NCBI RefSeq assembly: GCF_029335975.1
Contig: NZ_JARJMT020000071.1
Span: 1 to 37,577 of the forward strand
Reading direction: 5' to 3'
Source: Tepidimonas sp.
Lineage (GTDB): Bacteria; Pseudomonadota; Gammaproteobacteria; Burkholderiales; Burkholderiaceae_C
DNA: 37,577 nt
The notes beneath the pieces were generated by a model, which saw only the letters and a list, made by a program, of their open reading frames with translations, searched no databases and was not told the DNA's origin. The translations under genes and the position numbers were made by a program. Each line of letters begins with the position of its first letter. The first letter of the stretch is position 1. Below, in pieces: positions 1 to 8,219 of the stretch.

Positions 1-40
1 AGTGCCGCCCCTGCCGGTTATGCCGGCGGTTATTCCCCGC

Positions 41-82
41 AACCCCGAAAGTTCTAGACGAGCTTTCGGGGTTTTGCGTTTT
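41..82 (+). terminator. Rho-independent terminator of an upstream gene
   Basis: An 11-bp perfect stem (41-51 pairing with 63-73) with an 11-nt loop is followed by a T-rich stretch, GTTTTGCGTTTT. This is the usual form of an intrinsic terminator. It lies upstream of the metH1 start, so it most likely ends transcription of a gene just left of the window. It could also act as an attenuator for metH1, but no competing structure is visible in the short leader. Confidence 0.75.
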
Positions 83-124
83 AGCGAGCAGGCGAGCCAG
101 CTTGGGTGCGGCAAAATGTGGGAC

Positions 125-1186
125 ATGGCGGTGAATATTTACACGCGGGGACAGGCGTTGGTGGATCTGTTGGCGCAGCGTATCGTGCTGATCGACGGCG
201 CCATGGGCACAATGATTCAGCGCTTCCGGCTCGATGAGGTGCAGTACCGCGGGGCGCGGTTACCTGGACAGTCGGGGGATCCACGCTTTGCCGATCACGA
301 TGGGGATCTCAAAGGCAATAACGATTTGCTGAGTTTGACCCGCCCAGATGTGGTGCGACAGATTCACGAAAGCTATCTGGCGGCGGGAGCCGACATCATC
401 GAGACCAATACATTCGGTGCCACGTCGATTGCCCAAGCGGATTACGGGCTGCAAGTTTGGGCGCGAGAGATGAACCTCGCTTCGGCGCGTCTGGCCAGAG
501 AGGCCTGCAATCGCTATGCGACAGCGCAGCGACCACGATTCGTGGCTGGGGCCATCGGGCCCACACCCCGCACGGCGAGCATCAGCCCGGATGTCAATGA
601 CCCCGGTGCGCGTAATGTAACCTTCGATGAATTGGAGCAAGCTTACCATGAGCAGGCTCTCGCCTTGATCGAAGGGGGGGTGGATGTGCTGTTGGTCGAA
701 ACCATTTTCGACACCCTCAACGCAAAGGCAGCGTTGTTTGCGATCGAGCGCGCTTTCGACGACAGCGGAGAGCGCTTGCCACTGATGATCAGTGGAACGG
801 TGACGGATGCCTCGGGTCGCTTACTCAGTGGGCAGACAGTGGCGGCCTTTTGGGCGAGTGTCCGCCATGCACGCCCGTTGGCCGTTGGATTGAATTGCGC
901 TTTGGGCGCGGCATTGATGAAGCCGTATATCCAAGAACTGGCGCGGGTGGCAGAGGATACCTATATCAGCTGCTATCCCAACGCTGGCTTGCCCAATCCG
1001 ATGAGCGAGACGGGCTTTGACGAGACGCCTGCGGATACATCCCGTTTGTTGCACGGTTTTGCGGAGGAAGGGCTGGTCAACATCGTCGGGGGGTGTTGTG
1101 GTACCACACCCGACCACATCGCTGCCATAGGCGCCACACTTACCGGATGTGCGCCACGCGCGCTGCGGTGGTATCGAAGCGAATGA
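125..1186 (+). CDS. metH1: Homocysteine S-methyltransferase domain protein (N-terminal half of cobalamin-dependent MetH)
   Basis: About 353 residues, matching only the homocysteine-binding barrel of MetH. Visible family marks are [11 protein letters not shown] near the N-terminus, TNTFGA, and the zinc ligands in GLNCALG and GGCCGTTP. The pterin-binding, B12-binding and activation domains are absent, so the protein cannot complete methionine synthesis alone. In many Burkholderiales metH is split and the remaining domains are on a separate protein; that partner is not in this window, and the next gene is an unrelated GGDEF protein. ATG at 125 was chosen because it precedes the family-like N-terminus; ATG at 116 is an alternative, and neither has a strong ribosome site. 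Function is confident, the start less so. Confidence 0.88.
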   Translation: MAVNIYTRGQALVDLLAQRIVLIDGAMGTMIQRFRLDEVQYRGARLPGQSGDPRFADHDGDLKGNNDLLSLTRPDVVRQIHESYLAAGADIIETNTFGATSIAQADYGLQVWAREMNLASARLAREACNRYATAQRPRFVAGAIGPTPRTASISPDVNDPGARNVTFDELEQAYHEQALALIEGGVDVLLVETIFDTLNAKAALFAIERAFDDSGERLPLMISGTVTDASGRLLSGQTVAAFWASVRHARPLAVGLNCALGAALMKPYIQELARVAEDTYISCYPNAGLPNPMSETGFDETPADTSRLLHGFAEEGLVNIVGGCCGTTPDHIAAIGATLTGCAPRALRWYRSE

Positions 1187-1296
1187 CCTGTCCCGGGAGT
1201 GCCATGGCCCACGACGCGCGTATACTCGGCCAAGACAAACGGCCTTAGCGTGCCGTACGTGAGAATCGCACGCGTCCACTCCGGCCATCCTGACCG

Positions 1297-2022
1297 ATGA
1301 GCATGCCCGTTTTGCGCCTGGACCACGCCCGCGCCCTGCTTCGCCAGGCTGGGGTGGTGTTGCCAGAGCGCGAAGACGGCTCAGGGGCTGTTGAGCTGCA
1401 AGCGATCATTGATGCCCTGTGCGAACTGAGCGAGCGTGACCCCCTGACGGGATTGCCCAACCGTCGTGCCTTCATGGCACGGTTGGCGCAGGAGTTGGAC
1501 CGCTCCAGCCGAACGGGTGAAGTGGCGTTGTTATTGATGCTGGATATCGATCATTTCAAGTCGGTGAACGATCGTTATGGACATTTGGCAGGTGACGCGG
1601 TGCTTCGCGCTGTCGGCGAGACCTTGAGAACGCATATTCGCCCCATGGACACCGTGGGGCGTCTGGGGGGCGAGGAGTTTGGGGTCGTTTTCCCGAACTG
1701 TGGCCCTGGGTCAGGGGCGCAGTTGGCCGAGCGCGTGCGCGCTGCTGTGGAGGGTGCACAGATTCCTTTGCCGGATGGTGTGGGGGTGTTGCAGGTCACG
1801 GTCAGTGGAGGGGGAGCCTATGCACCCGCCTGGGTGCGCTCGACCATCGAGCACTGGATGGAGCGGGCCGATCGCCAACTCTATGAGGCCAAGCGCCAAG
1901 GGCGCAACCGCATCTTGATCGAGCCGGTCGCCCACAGCGAAGTCAGCGCCGAGGAAAAGGAGCTGTTATTTGCCTGGCCCGATGCAGACCGGCTTATCAT
2001 CGATCCTGCCGATGCGATCTGA
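1297..2022 (+). CDS. GGDEF-domain diguanylate cyclase
   Basis: A 241-residue protein that is nearly all GGDEF domain. The domain opens at the DPLTGLPNRRAF motif (about residue 48). The active-site motif is GGEEF at residues 124-128. An RxxD sequence (RPMD, 115-118) sits exactly five residues before it, the position of the product-inhibition I-site. These features predict an active, c-di-GMP-inhibited cyclase making c-di-GMP from two GTP. The first roughly 45 residues form a short, possibly helical segment with no recognised sensor domain, and no membrane segment is visible. It ends 8 nt before the MinD-like gene, so the two are probably cotranscribed. Confidence 0.9.
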   Translation: MSMPVLRLDHARALLRQAGVVLPEREDGSGAVELQAIIDALCELSERDPLTGLPNRRAFMARLAQELDRSSRTGEVALLLMLDIDHFKSVNDRYGHLAGDAVLRAVGETLRTHIRPMDTVGRLGGEEFGVVFPNCGPGSGAQLAERVRAAVEGAQIPLPDGVGVLQVTVSGGGAYAPAWVRSTIEHWMERADRQLYEAKRQGRNRILIEPVAHSEVSAEEKELLFAWPDADRLIIDPADAI

Positions 2023-2029
2023 GCGTCGG

Positions 2030-2917
2030 ATGAGCAACCTCGACATGAACACATCCCTGACCACTGCCTCACCCTCTGCATCCGCCACAAACAGCGGGGG
2101 GGTGCTGTTGCGGCCGAGCAAGGGGCGGGTCATTGCGATCACCAGCGGCAAAGGTGGCGTGGGCAAGACCTTCATCTCGGCCAATTTGGCGGCGGCACTG
2201 ACCCGGCGCGGGCTGCGCGTGCTGGTCCTGGATGCGGATCTGGGGCTGGCCAATCTGGATGTGGTGCTCAATTTGTATCCCAAATTGACGCTGCATGATG
2301 TATTTACCGGCAAATGCGGGCTCGACGACGCGATTATCAAGGCCCCGGGCGGCTTTTCGGTATTGTTGGCGGGTTCGGGGATGGTGGAGTACTCGCGCCT
2401 GACGCCAGAAGTTCGGGAGGATTTTCTGCGTCTGATGGGGCAGGTCGTGCCCCGGTTCGACGTGGTGTTGCTCGACACCGGCGCGGGGATTTCGGATGTG
2501 GTTCTGTTTGCTTTGTCGCTGGCGAGCGAGATATTGTTGGTAGCCACGCCCGAGCCGACCTCGTTGACCGACGCTTATGCGACCATCAAGGTGCTGGCTA
2601 CCCAACAGCAGCGCCAATTGGTTCGACTGATCGTCAATCAGGCCGCACGTCCCGGGGATGGTCGGGCGATCACCGCTCAACTGCAAGCTGTGTTGAATCG
2701 CTTCGTCGGTGGGGGCGCCGCCACCGGGGACGCCAAACCCAAGCCTATTCGGCTGGTCCACATGGGGGATATTCCGGTGGACAAAGCCGTTAAGGAGGCG
2801 GTCATGCGCCGACAGCTGCTGTTGTTGCACGCGCCTGGCTGCCCGGCCAGCTTGGCGGTGGCGCAGATTGCCGGCCGGCTGGAGGATACGGTGCTACGCA
2901 CGCAAGAGCAGGTCTGA
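2030..2917 (+). CDS. MinD/ParA-family ATPase, FlhG/FleN-like
   Basis: About 295 residues. After a Ser/Thr/Ala-rich N-terminal tail comes the deviant Walker A motif SGKGGVGKT (near residues 39-47), then VLVLDADLGLANLDV (Walker A' and switch I) and VLLDTGAG (Walker B). This is the MinD/ParA/FlhG layout. No clear C-terminal amphipathic membrane helix of true MinD is visible, and there are no minC or minE neighbours, so an FlhG/FleN-like placement or polarity ATPase is more likely than division-site MinD. ATG 2030 was chosen because it follows the GGDEF stop at 2022; ATG 2045 is a possible alternative. No flagellar genes are in view, so the target process is unknown. Confidence 0.85.
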   Translation: MSNLDMNTSLTTASPSASATNSGGVLLRPSKGRVIAITSGKGGVGKTFISANLAAALTRRGLRVLVLDADLGLANLDVVLNLYPKLTLHDVFTGKCGLDDAIIKAPGGFSVLLAGSGMVEYSRLTPEVREDFLRLMGQVVPRFDVVLLDTGAGISDVVLFALSLASEILLVATPEPTSLTDAYATIKVLATQQQRQLVRLIVNQAARPGDGRAITAQLQAVLNRFVGGGAATGDAKPKPIRLVHMGDIPVDKAVKEAVMRRQLLLLHAPGCPASLAVAQIAGRLEDTVLRTQEQV

Positions 2918-2988
2918 CATCAGGTTGTGTCCAGCCCTCCCGGCAGGCGCGGCGCGTGTGCGTGTCCCACCTCGACAGGAGAATGCCG

Positions 2989-3318
2989 ATGCTGTACCGA
3001 TTCAAGTCCAAAGCCACCGGCGATGTGGTGATGCTGCAACCCAATGGGCGTCGCGTGCTGGAGATTCTGGGCAAGGACCCCGAGGGGCCAGGCATCATCC
3101 TGCCGCAGCAGATACCCGCGGCCATCGAGGCCCTGCGCGCGGCGGTCGCGGCCGAAGAGGCGCAAGCCGAGCGCAAGCGGCAAGAGGCCGAGGCACAGGG
3201 CGAGGAGCCCCCCGTCCCCCCCGAGGAGCGCGTGCCGCTGCGCGCCCGGGTCGCGCCCTTCATCGAGATGCTGCAGCGCTGCCAAAGCGAGGGCTGCGAA
3301 GTGGTCTGGGGCGTTTGA
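2989..3318 (+). CDS. DUF1840 domain protein
   Basis: A 109-residue protein opening with MLYRFKSKATGDVVML, typical of DUF1840, a small family found mainly in betaproteobacteria. The middle (about residues 45-75) is a charged Glu/Ala/Arg-rich stretch likely to be helical. ATG 2989 was chosen because the AGGAG at 2977-2981 is 7 nt upstream; ATG 2983 is only 1 nt from that site. Its function is not known. It follows the MinD-like gene by about 70 nt on the same strand and may share its transcript. Confidence 0.82.
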   Translation: MLYRFKSKATGDVVMLQPNGRRVLEILGKDPEGPGIILPQQIPAAIEALRAAVAAEEAQAERKRQEAEAQGEEPPVPPEERVPLRARVAPFIEMLQRCQSEGCEVVWGV

Positions 3319-3334
3319 GCCCCGCGCGGTCGGT

Positions 3335-3866
3335 CAGCGTACTGGCCCGCGGCGTCGACCACCGCCTTGATCTTGGCCATCTCGCTGGCGACGAAGGCCT
3401 TGTGGCCTTCGGGCGTGACGCGCTTGTCGTTCGGTGCGGCGACGCTGGCACCCAGCGCCTTTTGCTTCTGGACGAAGCCGGGGTCGCGCTAGCCAGATGG
3501 TCAGGCTGAAGTCTTTTAGCTCCATTTCTTGCAGCGAGGGGTAGTGCCGCAGGGTGGGGTGGTCGAACAGGGGTTTGGCTGCCGTCACGCAAAGGCCTTG
3601 ATGCGACCGCCCTCGATCTGGTGTGCGGTGTTGGGGGTCTGGTCGCACATCACCTCGATCGTGCCGCCCGCGCCGACGACATTCTCGACGACGATCGTCG
3701 CATTGTTCAGGTGCTTGTGTATCGTCTCGGCCAACTGGGGTGCGACGGTATCGGTCAGCCCGCCAGCGGCGAAGGGCACCACGAAGGTGATGGGTTTGGA
3801 GGGGAAGTCTTGGGCGGCCGCCGCGAAGGCAACGGTCGACAGCGCCAGGGCAAGTAGCGCTTTTAT
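3335..3866 (-). pseudogene. Degraded Bug/TctC-family tricarboxylate-binding receptor
   Basis: Fragments of one Bug-type periplasmic receptor can be read in order on the minus strand: a signal peptide (KALLALALSTVAFAAAAQ), then DFPSKPITFVVPFAAGG, GAGGTI, VMCDQTPNTAHQIEGGRIKAFAVT, LKDFSLTIW, and finally DPGFVQKQKALGASVAAPNDK and ending AAGQYA. The region is about 530 bp against roughly 970 bp for an intact gene. One large deletion lies between GAGGTI and VMCDQT, and a second with a frame change lies after LTIW. The expected ATG is ATA (3864-3866) and the terminal stop is out of frame. An intact copy would bind a carboxylate for a TTT-type transporter; this one cannot. Confidence 0.8.
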
Positions 3867-3954
3867 CAGGGAGGTCTCCGGCCAGCGGAATGACGCGCCG
3901 GATACTAGCCAGAGTGGCACGGGTTGCGCCATCCGGGAAACCAAACCCAAGGGG

Positions 3955-5840
3955 TCAGATTTCGATCTTGGCGCCTAGTTCAACCACACGGTTGGCCGGC
4001 AGATTCAGAAAATCCGCCGCCGATGCCGCATTGCGGTGCATACCGGCAAATAGCTTTTCGCGCCAAGTCGTCATGCCAGCGCCGCGGCGGGGCAGCACGA
4101 TCTCGCGCGAGAGGAAGTAGGACGCCTCCATCTCGTCTAACTGCACCCCGTGGCTGCGCAGCAATTTGAGGGCCTCGGGCACGTCCGGGTGGTTCTTGAA
4201 GCCAAAGTGCAGCACCACGCGCCAGCAGTCGTGACCCAGCGTCTCCACCTCCACCCGCTTGTCGAAGCCGATCCAGGGCACCTCGTGGTGGCGCACGGAG
4301 ACAAAGAGGTTCGTCTCGTGCAGCACCTTGTTGTGTTTGAGGTTGTGCAGCAGTGCATTGGGCGTCACGCCAGTCTCTGTGTTGAGAAAGACCGCCGGGC
4401 CCGGCACGCGCGTCGGCGGGCTGAGAAAGACCGAATCCAAAAACAGCTTGAGGTCGATCGCCTCGTCGCGCAGCCGCTCCGCGAGCAACTGGCGCCCGCG
4501 CTGCCAGGTGGTCATCAGCGTGAACATGACAATGCCGATAGCCAGCGGGAACCAGCCACCGTTGATTACCTTGACCGCGTTGGTGGAGAAAAACAGCCCG
4601 TCCACGACCAGAAAGGCGCCGGTGGTCGCCACGCACAGCAGCCATGGATAGCGCCATGCATAGCGGATGACGAAGAAGGTCAGCACCGTGGTGATCAGCA
4701 TGTCGATCGTGACCGCGATGCCATAGGCCGACGCCAGTGCGCTGCTGGAGCCGAACAGCAGAACGGCGCTCACGATGCCGCCGTACAGCGCCCAGTTGAC
4801 GAAGGGAACGTAGATCTGGCCCGTGTCGCGCACGGAGGTGTGCAGGATGCGCTGGCGCGGCAGATAGCCCAGCTGCACGACCTGCTTGGTGACCGCGTAG
4901 GCCGCCGAAATCAGCGCTTGCGAGGCGATGACCGTGGCGCAGGTGGCCAAGCCGATCAGCGGGACCAGGGCCCAGCTGGGCACCATCTCTTATAACGGGT
5001 TGCTGACGTTTTCCGGGTGCTGCCGCAGCATCGCGCCCTGCCCGAACTAGTTGAGCAGCAGCGACGGCATCAGCAGTCCGAACCAAGCCAGGCGGATGGT
5101 TCGTTTGCCGAAATGGCCCAGATCGGCATAGAGCGCCTCAGCCCCTGTGACGCACAGCACGATCGCCCCGAGCGAGACGAAGGCCAGCCCCGGCTGCTCG
5201 ATGATGAATCGCAGCGGATGCTGTGGCAGGACCGCCGTCAGCACGGCGGGATTGCGCCGAACATGGGCGCCGCCAAGCAACGCCAGCGCCAGGAACTGCA
5301 CCGCTGTGCCGGGGCCGAACGGCTTGCCGACGCTGGCGCTGCCCCGCTTTTGCGCCGCAAACAGGGCGGTCAGAACCACCAGGGTGACCGGCACCACGAA
5401 CGGCTCCAGGCTCGGGGTGGCAACCTCCAGACCCTCCACAGCCGAGAGCACCGAAATGGCGGGCGTAATGATGCCGTCGCCAAAAAAATGGCGGTGCCGA
5501 AGATACCGATGGCGAGCAGCCGGCGGCGCAGGTGGGGGCGGTCCTCGACCGCCATCGAGGCCAACGCCAGCATGGCCACCAGCCCCCCTTCGCCGTTGTT
5601 GTCGGCCCGCAGGATCGGCGTCACATACTTGAGCGAGACGATGATCGTCAGCGTCCAAAACACCAGCGACAGAAAGCCGAAGATGTTTTCGGGTGTGACC
5701 GCGAGATTGCCGTAGGTGAAGACCTCTTTGAGTGCGTACAGCGGACTGGTGCCGATGTCGCCATACGCGGCGCCGAGCGCGCCGAGCGTCAGCGCCGCCA
5801 GTTCGGAGCCGTCGGTCGCGGAAGAGGAGGGATGCGCCAA
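3955..5840 (-). pseudogene. kup: KUP-family potassium transporter with a frameshift and two in-frame stops
   Basis: All parts of a full-length (about 628-codon) Kup are present in order. The N-terminal part has [19 protein letters not shown], the middle [19 protein letters not shown], and the C-terminal part runs from the [15 protein letters not shown] region to the cytoplasmic tail. Three lesions break it. A run of seven A on the plus strand (5482-5488) needs an eighth to keep FFGDG in frame. TAG at 5047-5049 and TAA at 4990-4992 follow, each where the family has Tyr (LNYFGQGA and NPFYxM). The longest reading begins at TTG (5840), with no good ATG. The homopolymer shift could be a sequencing error, but the two stops are harder to dismiss. 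Intact Kup is an inner-membrane K+/H+ symporter of 12 segments. The gene lies beside another pseudogene. Confidence 0.85.
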
Positions 5841-5921
5841 AGGTCGCCGGGATGGTTGCTAGGCCACCATTGTGCGCCTGTCCCGCCACGGGCGCTGCGG
5901 GCTGTTGCGTTGCAGCAACGG

Positions 5922-5938
5922 CGACCGCCCGGCGGTCG
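5922..5938. repeat. Short inverted repeat past the end of the liv/CoA-ligase operon
   Basis: CGACCG (5922-5927) pairs with CGGTCG (5933-5938) around a 5-nt loop, 13 nt past the stop of the CoA ligase gene on the minus strand. A second small inverted repeat (GTTGC/GCAAC, around 5903-5918) follows. Neither has a T tract, so an intrinsic terminator is not clear; the hairpin may protect the mRNA end. Confidence 0.35.
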
Positions 5939-5950
5939 GTCCATGGGGGA

Positions 5951-7216
5951 TCAGTCGTAGGTGCGAGCGTCCTCGATGACCTTGCCATCGTTGGGCAATG
6001 CACCGATGGTCAGCAGCTCAACGTCGCCGCGCAGCTTGGTCGCGTCGCGCAGCGACTCCTGCAGCGCATGTTTCAGCGCCTCTGATGGGGTGTCGGTTTC
6101 GGCGCGCAGCAGCATCTGGTCATCGGCCATGCGACCGCTGACCACCAGCCGGGCGCGCCGCACCTCGGGATGACGGCGCAACACCTCGGCTACTTGCGCA
6201 GGGTGGACGAACATGCCCTTGATCTTGGTGGTCTGGTCCGCGCGCCCAAGCCAGCCGCGAATGCGGGTGTTGGTGCGGCCCGTAGGGCAGGGCCCCGGCA
6301 GCACCGCCGACAGGTCACCCGTGCCAAAGCGGATGAGCGGATAGTCGGGATTGAGCGCCGTGACCACCACCTCGCCGACCTCGCCGTCGGGCACAGGGTC
6401 GTCGGTCCCAGGGCGCACGATCTCCAGAATCACGCTTTCATCCAAAACCAGCCCTTCGCGAGCCGAGGTCTCGTAGGCGATCAGACCGACATCGGCCGTC
6501 GCGTAGGCCTGATAAGCCGCGATGCCGCGCTCGGCCAGCCAGTCGCGCAGACTGGGCGGGAAGGCCTCGCCGGACACCAGTGCCTTACGGATGGGCAGGC
6601 GCACACCAGCGGCCTCGGCTTTTTCCACGAGGATGCGCAGAAAGCTCGGCGTGCCGCAGTAGCCCACGGGTTTGAGATCCATGATCGCAGCGAGCTGCTG
6701 CTCTGTGTTGCCCACCCCGCCGGGGAAGACCGTGCAGCCGATCGCTTGCGCACCCGCCTCCATGATCCATGCGCCGGGCGTCAGGTGGTAGCTGAAGGCA
6801 TTGTGGATCAGGTCGCCCGACTCGAAGCCGGCGGCGGTCAGCGCCCGCGCGCTGCGCCAGTAGTCGATGCCTTGCCCCTCGGGCTCGTAAATGGGGCCGG
6901 GCGATTGGAAGACGCGCCGCGCCCCGCGTGCCTGCAGCAGCCCGCGCCAGCCGATCGTCGACAGCCCTGCGAAGGGGTCGCCGCCGGCCGCGCGGCTGGC
7001 GTGCTGTCGCTCCATCAAATCGTGTTTGCGCAGCACGGGCAGGCGGGCCAGTTCGGCGCGCGAGGTCACGCGCAACGGATCGACGTCGGCCAGGCGTTCG
7101 GCCCAAGCGGCGCCATGCGCGCGTGCATGGGCGATCAAATCGGGCAGGGCGGCGAAGAGCGCGGCCTCGCGTTCGGCGGGGGCGCGGGTTTCGAGAGAGT
7201 CGTGGTAGGCGGGCAT
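5951..7216 (-). CDS. Phenylacetate-CoA-ligase-like AMP-forming acyl-CoA ligase
   Basis: A 421-residue ANL-superfamily protein of PaaK type: short, lacking the long N-terminal domain of fatty-acyl ligases. Motifs include [30 protein letters not shown] (adenylate-binding region), [12 protein letters not shown] and [16 protein letters not shown], followed by a small C-terminal domain ending in [11 protein letters not shown]. It is predicted to activate a carboxylic acid, probably aromatic, to its CoA thioester using ATP. ATG 7216 was chosen because the family-like MPAYHDSLE follows; the ribosome site is weak. It is the last gene of a seven-gene operon with the Liv-type transporter, which suggests the transported acid is its substrate. 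The exact acid cannot be read from the sequence. Confidence 0.85.
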   Translation of the reverse strand: MPAYHDSLETRAPAEREAALFAALPDLIAHARAHGAAWAERLADVDPLRVTSRAELARLPVLRKHDLMERQHASRAAGGDPFAGLSTIGWRGLLQARGARRVFQSPGPIYEPEGQGIDYWRSARALTAAGFESGDLIHNAFSYHLTPGAWIMEAGAQAIGCTVFPGGVGNTEQQLAAIMDLKPVGYCGTPSFLRILVEKAEAAGVRLPIRKALVSGEAFPPSLRDWLAERGIAAYQAYATADVGLIAYETSAREGLVLDESVILEIVRPGTDDPVPDGEVGEVVVTALNPDYPLIRFGTGDLSAVLPGPCPTGRTNTRIRGWLGRADQTTKIKGMFVHPAQVAEVLRRHPEVRRARLVVSGRMADDQMLLRAETDTPSEALKHALQESLRDATKLRGDVELLTIGALPNDGKVIEDARTYD

Positions 7217-7262
7217 GGTGAGCAAACGGCGCGGCGGCGGGCGAAATCGATGGGGCGGGATG

Positions 7263-8072
7263 TCAAGCCAGCCAGCGCTTGCGGCGCTTGTAGCTCTTGA
7301 CGTCGCGAAAGCTCTTGCGCTCGCCGCCGCCCATGCCGAGGTAGAACTCCTTGACGTCCTCGTTGTTGCGCAGGTCTTCGGCGGCGCCATCCATGACGAT
7401 GCGGCCAGACTCCATGATGTAGCCGTAGTTGGCGTAGCGCAGCGCCATGTTGGTGTTTTGCTCGGCGATCAGGAAGCTGACCTTTTCTTTTTGGTTGAGG
7501 TCCTTGACGATCTCGAACACCTCTTCGACGATCTGCGGCGCCAGCCCCATCGACGGCTCGTCCAGCAGCACGACGCTGGGGTTGGCCATCAGGGCTCGGC
7601 CGATCGCGCACATCTGCTGCTCGCCGCCGGAGGTGTAGGCAGCCTGGCTGGTGCGGCGCGTCTTCAGGCGCGGGAAGTAGGTGTAGACCTTTTCCAGGTT
7701 GGCGGCGATCTCGCCCTTGTCCTTGCGCGTGTAGGCGCCGGTCAGCAGGTTTTCCTCGATCGTCAGGTGGGCAAAGCAGTGCCGTCCCTCCATTACCTGC
7801 ACCACGCCGCGCTTGACGAGGTCGGCGGGCGTGAGGTTTTCGATGCGCTCGCCGCGCAGCTCGATCGAGCCCTTGGTGACCTCCCCGCGCTCGCCCTTGA
7901 GAAGGTTGGAGATGGCGCGCAGGGTCGTGGTCTTGCCAGCGCCATTGCCGCCCAGGATGGCGGCGATCTGGCCCTCGGCGAGCTGCAGCGAGACGCCCTT
8001 GAGCACGAGGATGACGTGGTTGTAGATGACCTCGATGCCGTTGACGGTGAGGACGGGTGCGGGTGTCGTCAT
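7263..8072 (-). CDS. livF: Liv-type ABC transporter ATP-binding protein (LivF)
   Basis: A 269-residue ABC ATPase. Walker A is [10 protein letters not shown] (near residues 41-50), the signature is TSGGEQQM, and Walker B VVLLDEPSMGLAP, with the switch histidine replaced by Gln or Asn in IAEQNTNMA as is usual in LivF. It would form the cytoplasmic motor with LivG for import through LivH/LivM. A basic C-terminal extension (RKSFRDVKSYKRRKRW) goes beyond the usual roughly 235 residues of E. coli LivF. GAGGTCACC gives a good ribosome site before ATG 8072. It is separated from the upstream binding-protein gene by 147 nt holding a strong hairpin. Confidence 0.92.
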   Translation of the reverse strand: MTTPAPVLTVNGIEVIYNHVILVLKGVSLQLAEGQIAAILGGNGAGKTTTLRAISNLLKGERGEVTKGSIELRGERIENLTPADLVKRGVVQVMEGRHCFAHLTIEENLLTGAYTRKDKGEIAANLEKVYTYFPRLKTRRTSQAAYTSGGEQQMCAIGRALMANPSVVLLDEPSMGLAPQIVEEVFEIVKDLNQKEKVSFLIAEQNTNMALRYANYGYIMESGRIVMDGAAEDLRNNEDVKEFYLGMGGGERKSFRDVKSYKRRKRWLA

Positions 8073-8106
8073 GGGGTGACCTCGGTAACGTGGCTGGGTG
8101 CGCAGG

Positions 8107-8147
8107 CACCACCCGTCAGCGCCGCGGACCGACGCTGGCGGGTGGTG
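8107..8147 (-). promoter_or_regulatory. Long intercistronic hairpin between the binding-protein gene and livF
   Basis: Positions 8107-8121 and 8133-8147 form a 15-bp stem, with one G-U pair or mismatch, around an 11-nt loop. There is no T tract in the direction of transcription, so it is probably not a simple terminator. Such hairpins after a binding-protein gene often stabilise the upstream mRNA or reduce downstream transcription, so that the binding protein exceeds the ATPase. That role is inferred here from position alone. Confidence 0.6.
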
Positions 8148-8219
8148 GTGGGGACTGTGGAGCGCCTGCCCCCACCGCGAGGGGCGGCATGGACCGACCG
8201 CCCCCCTTCGCCCGGATCA

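Noticed and set aside
1-124. Cobalamin or SAM-type riboswitch upstream of metH1
   Set aside because: The leader holds only a terminator hairpin; no riboswitch core was recognised, and the region is cut by the window start.
4990-5049. Genetic-code change with stop codons read as Tyr as a firm claim
   Set aside because: TAA also ends six normal genes here, kup carries a frameshift as well, and the tRNA-Tyr in the window has a normal GUA anticodon. Kept only as a testable idea.
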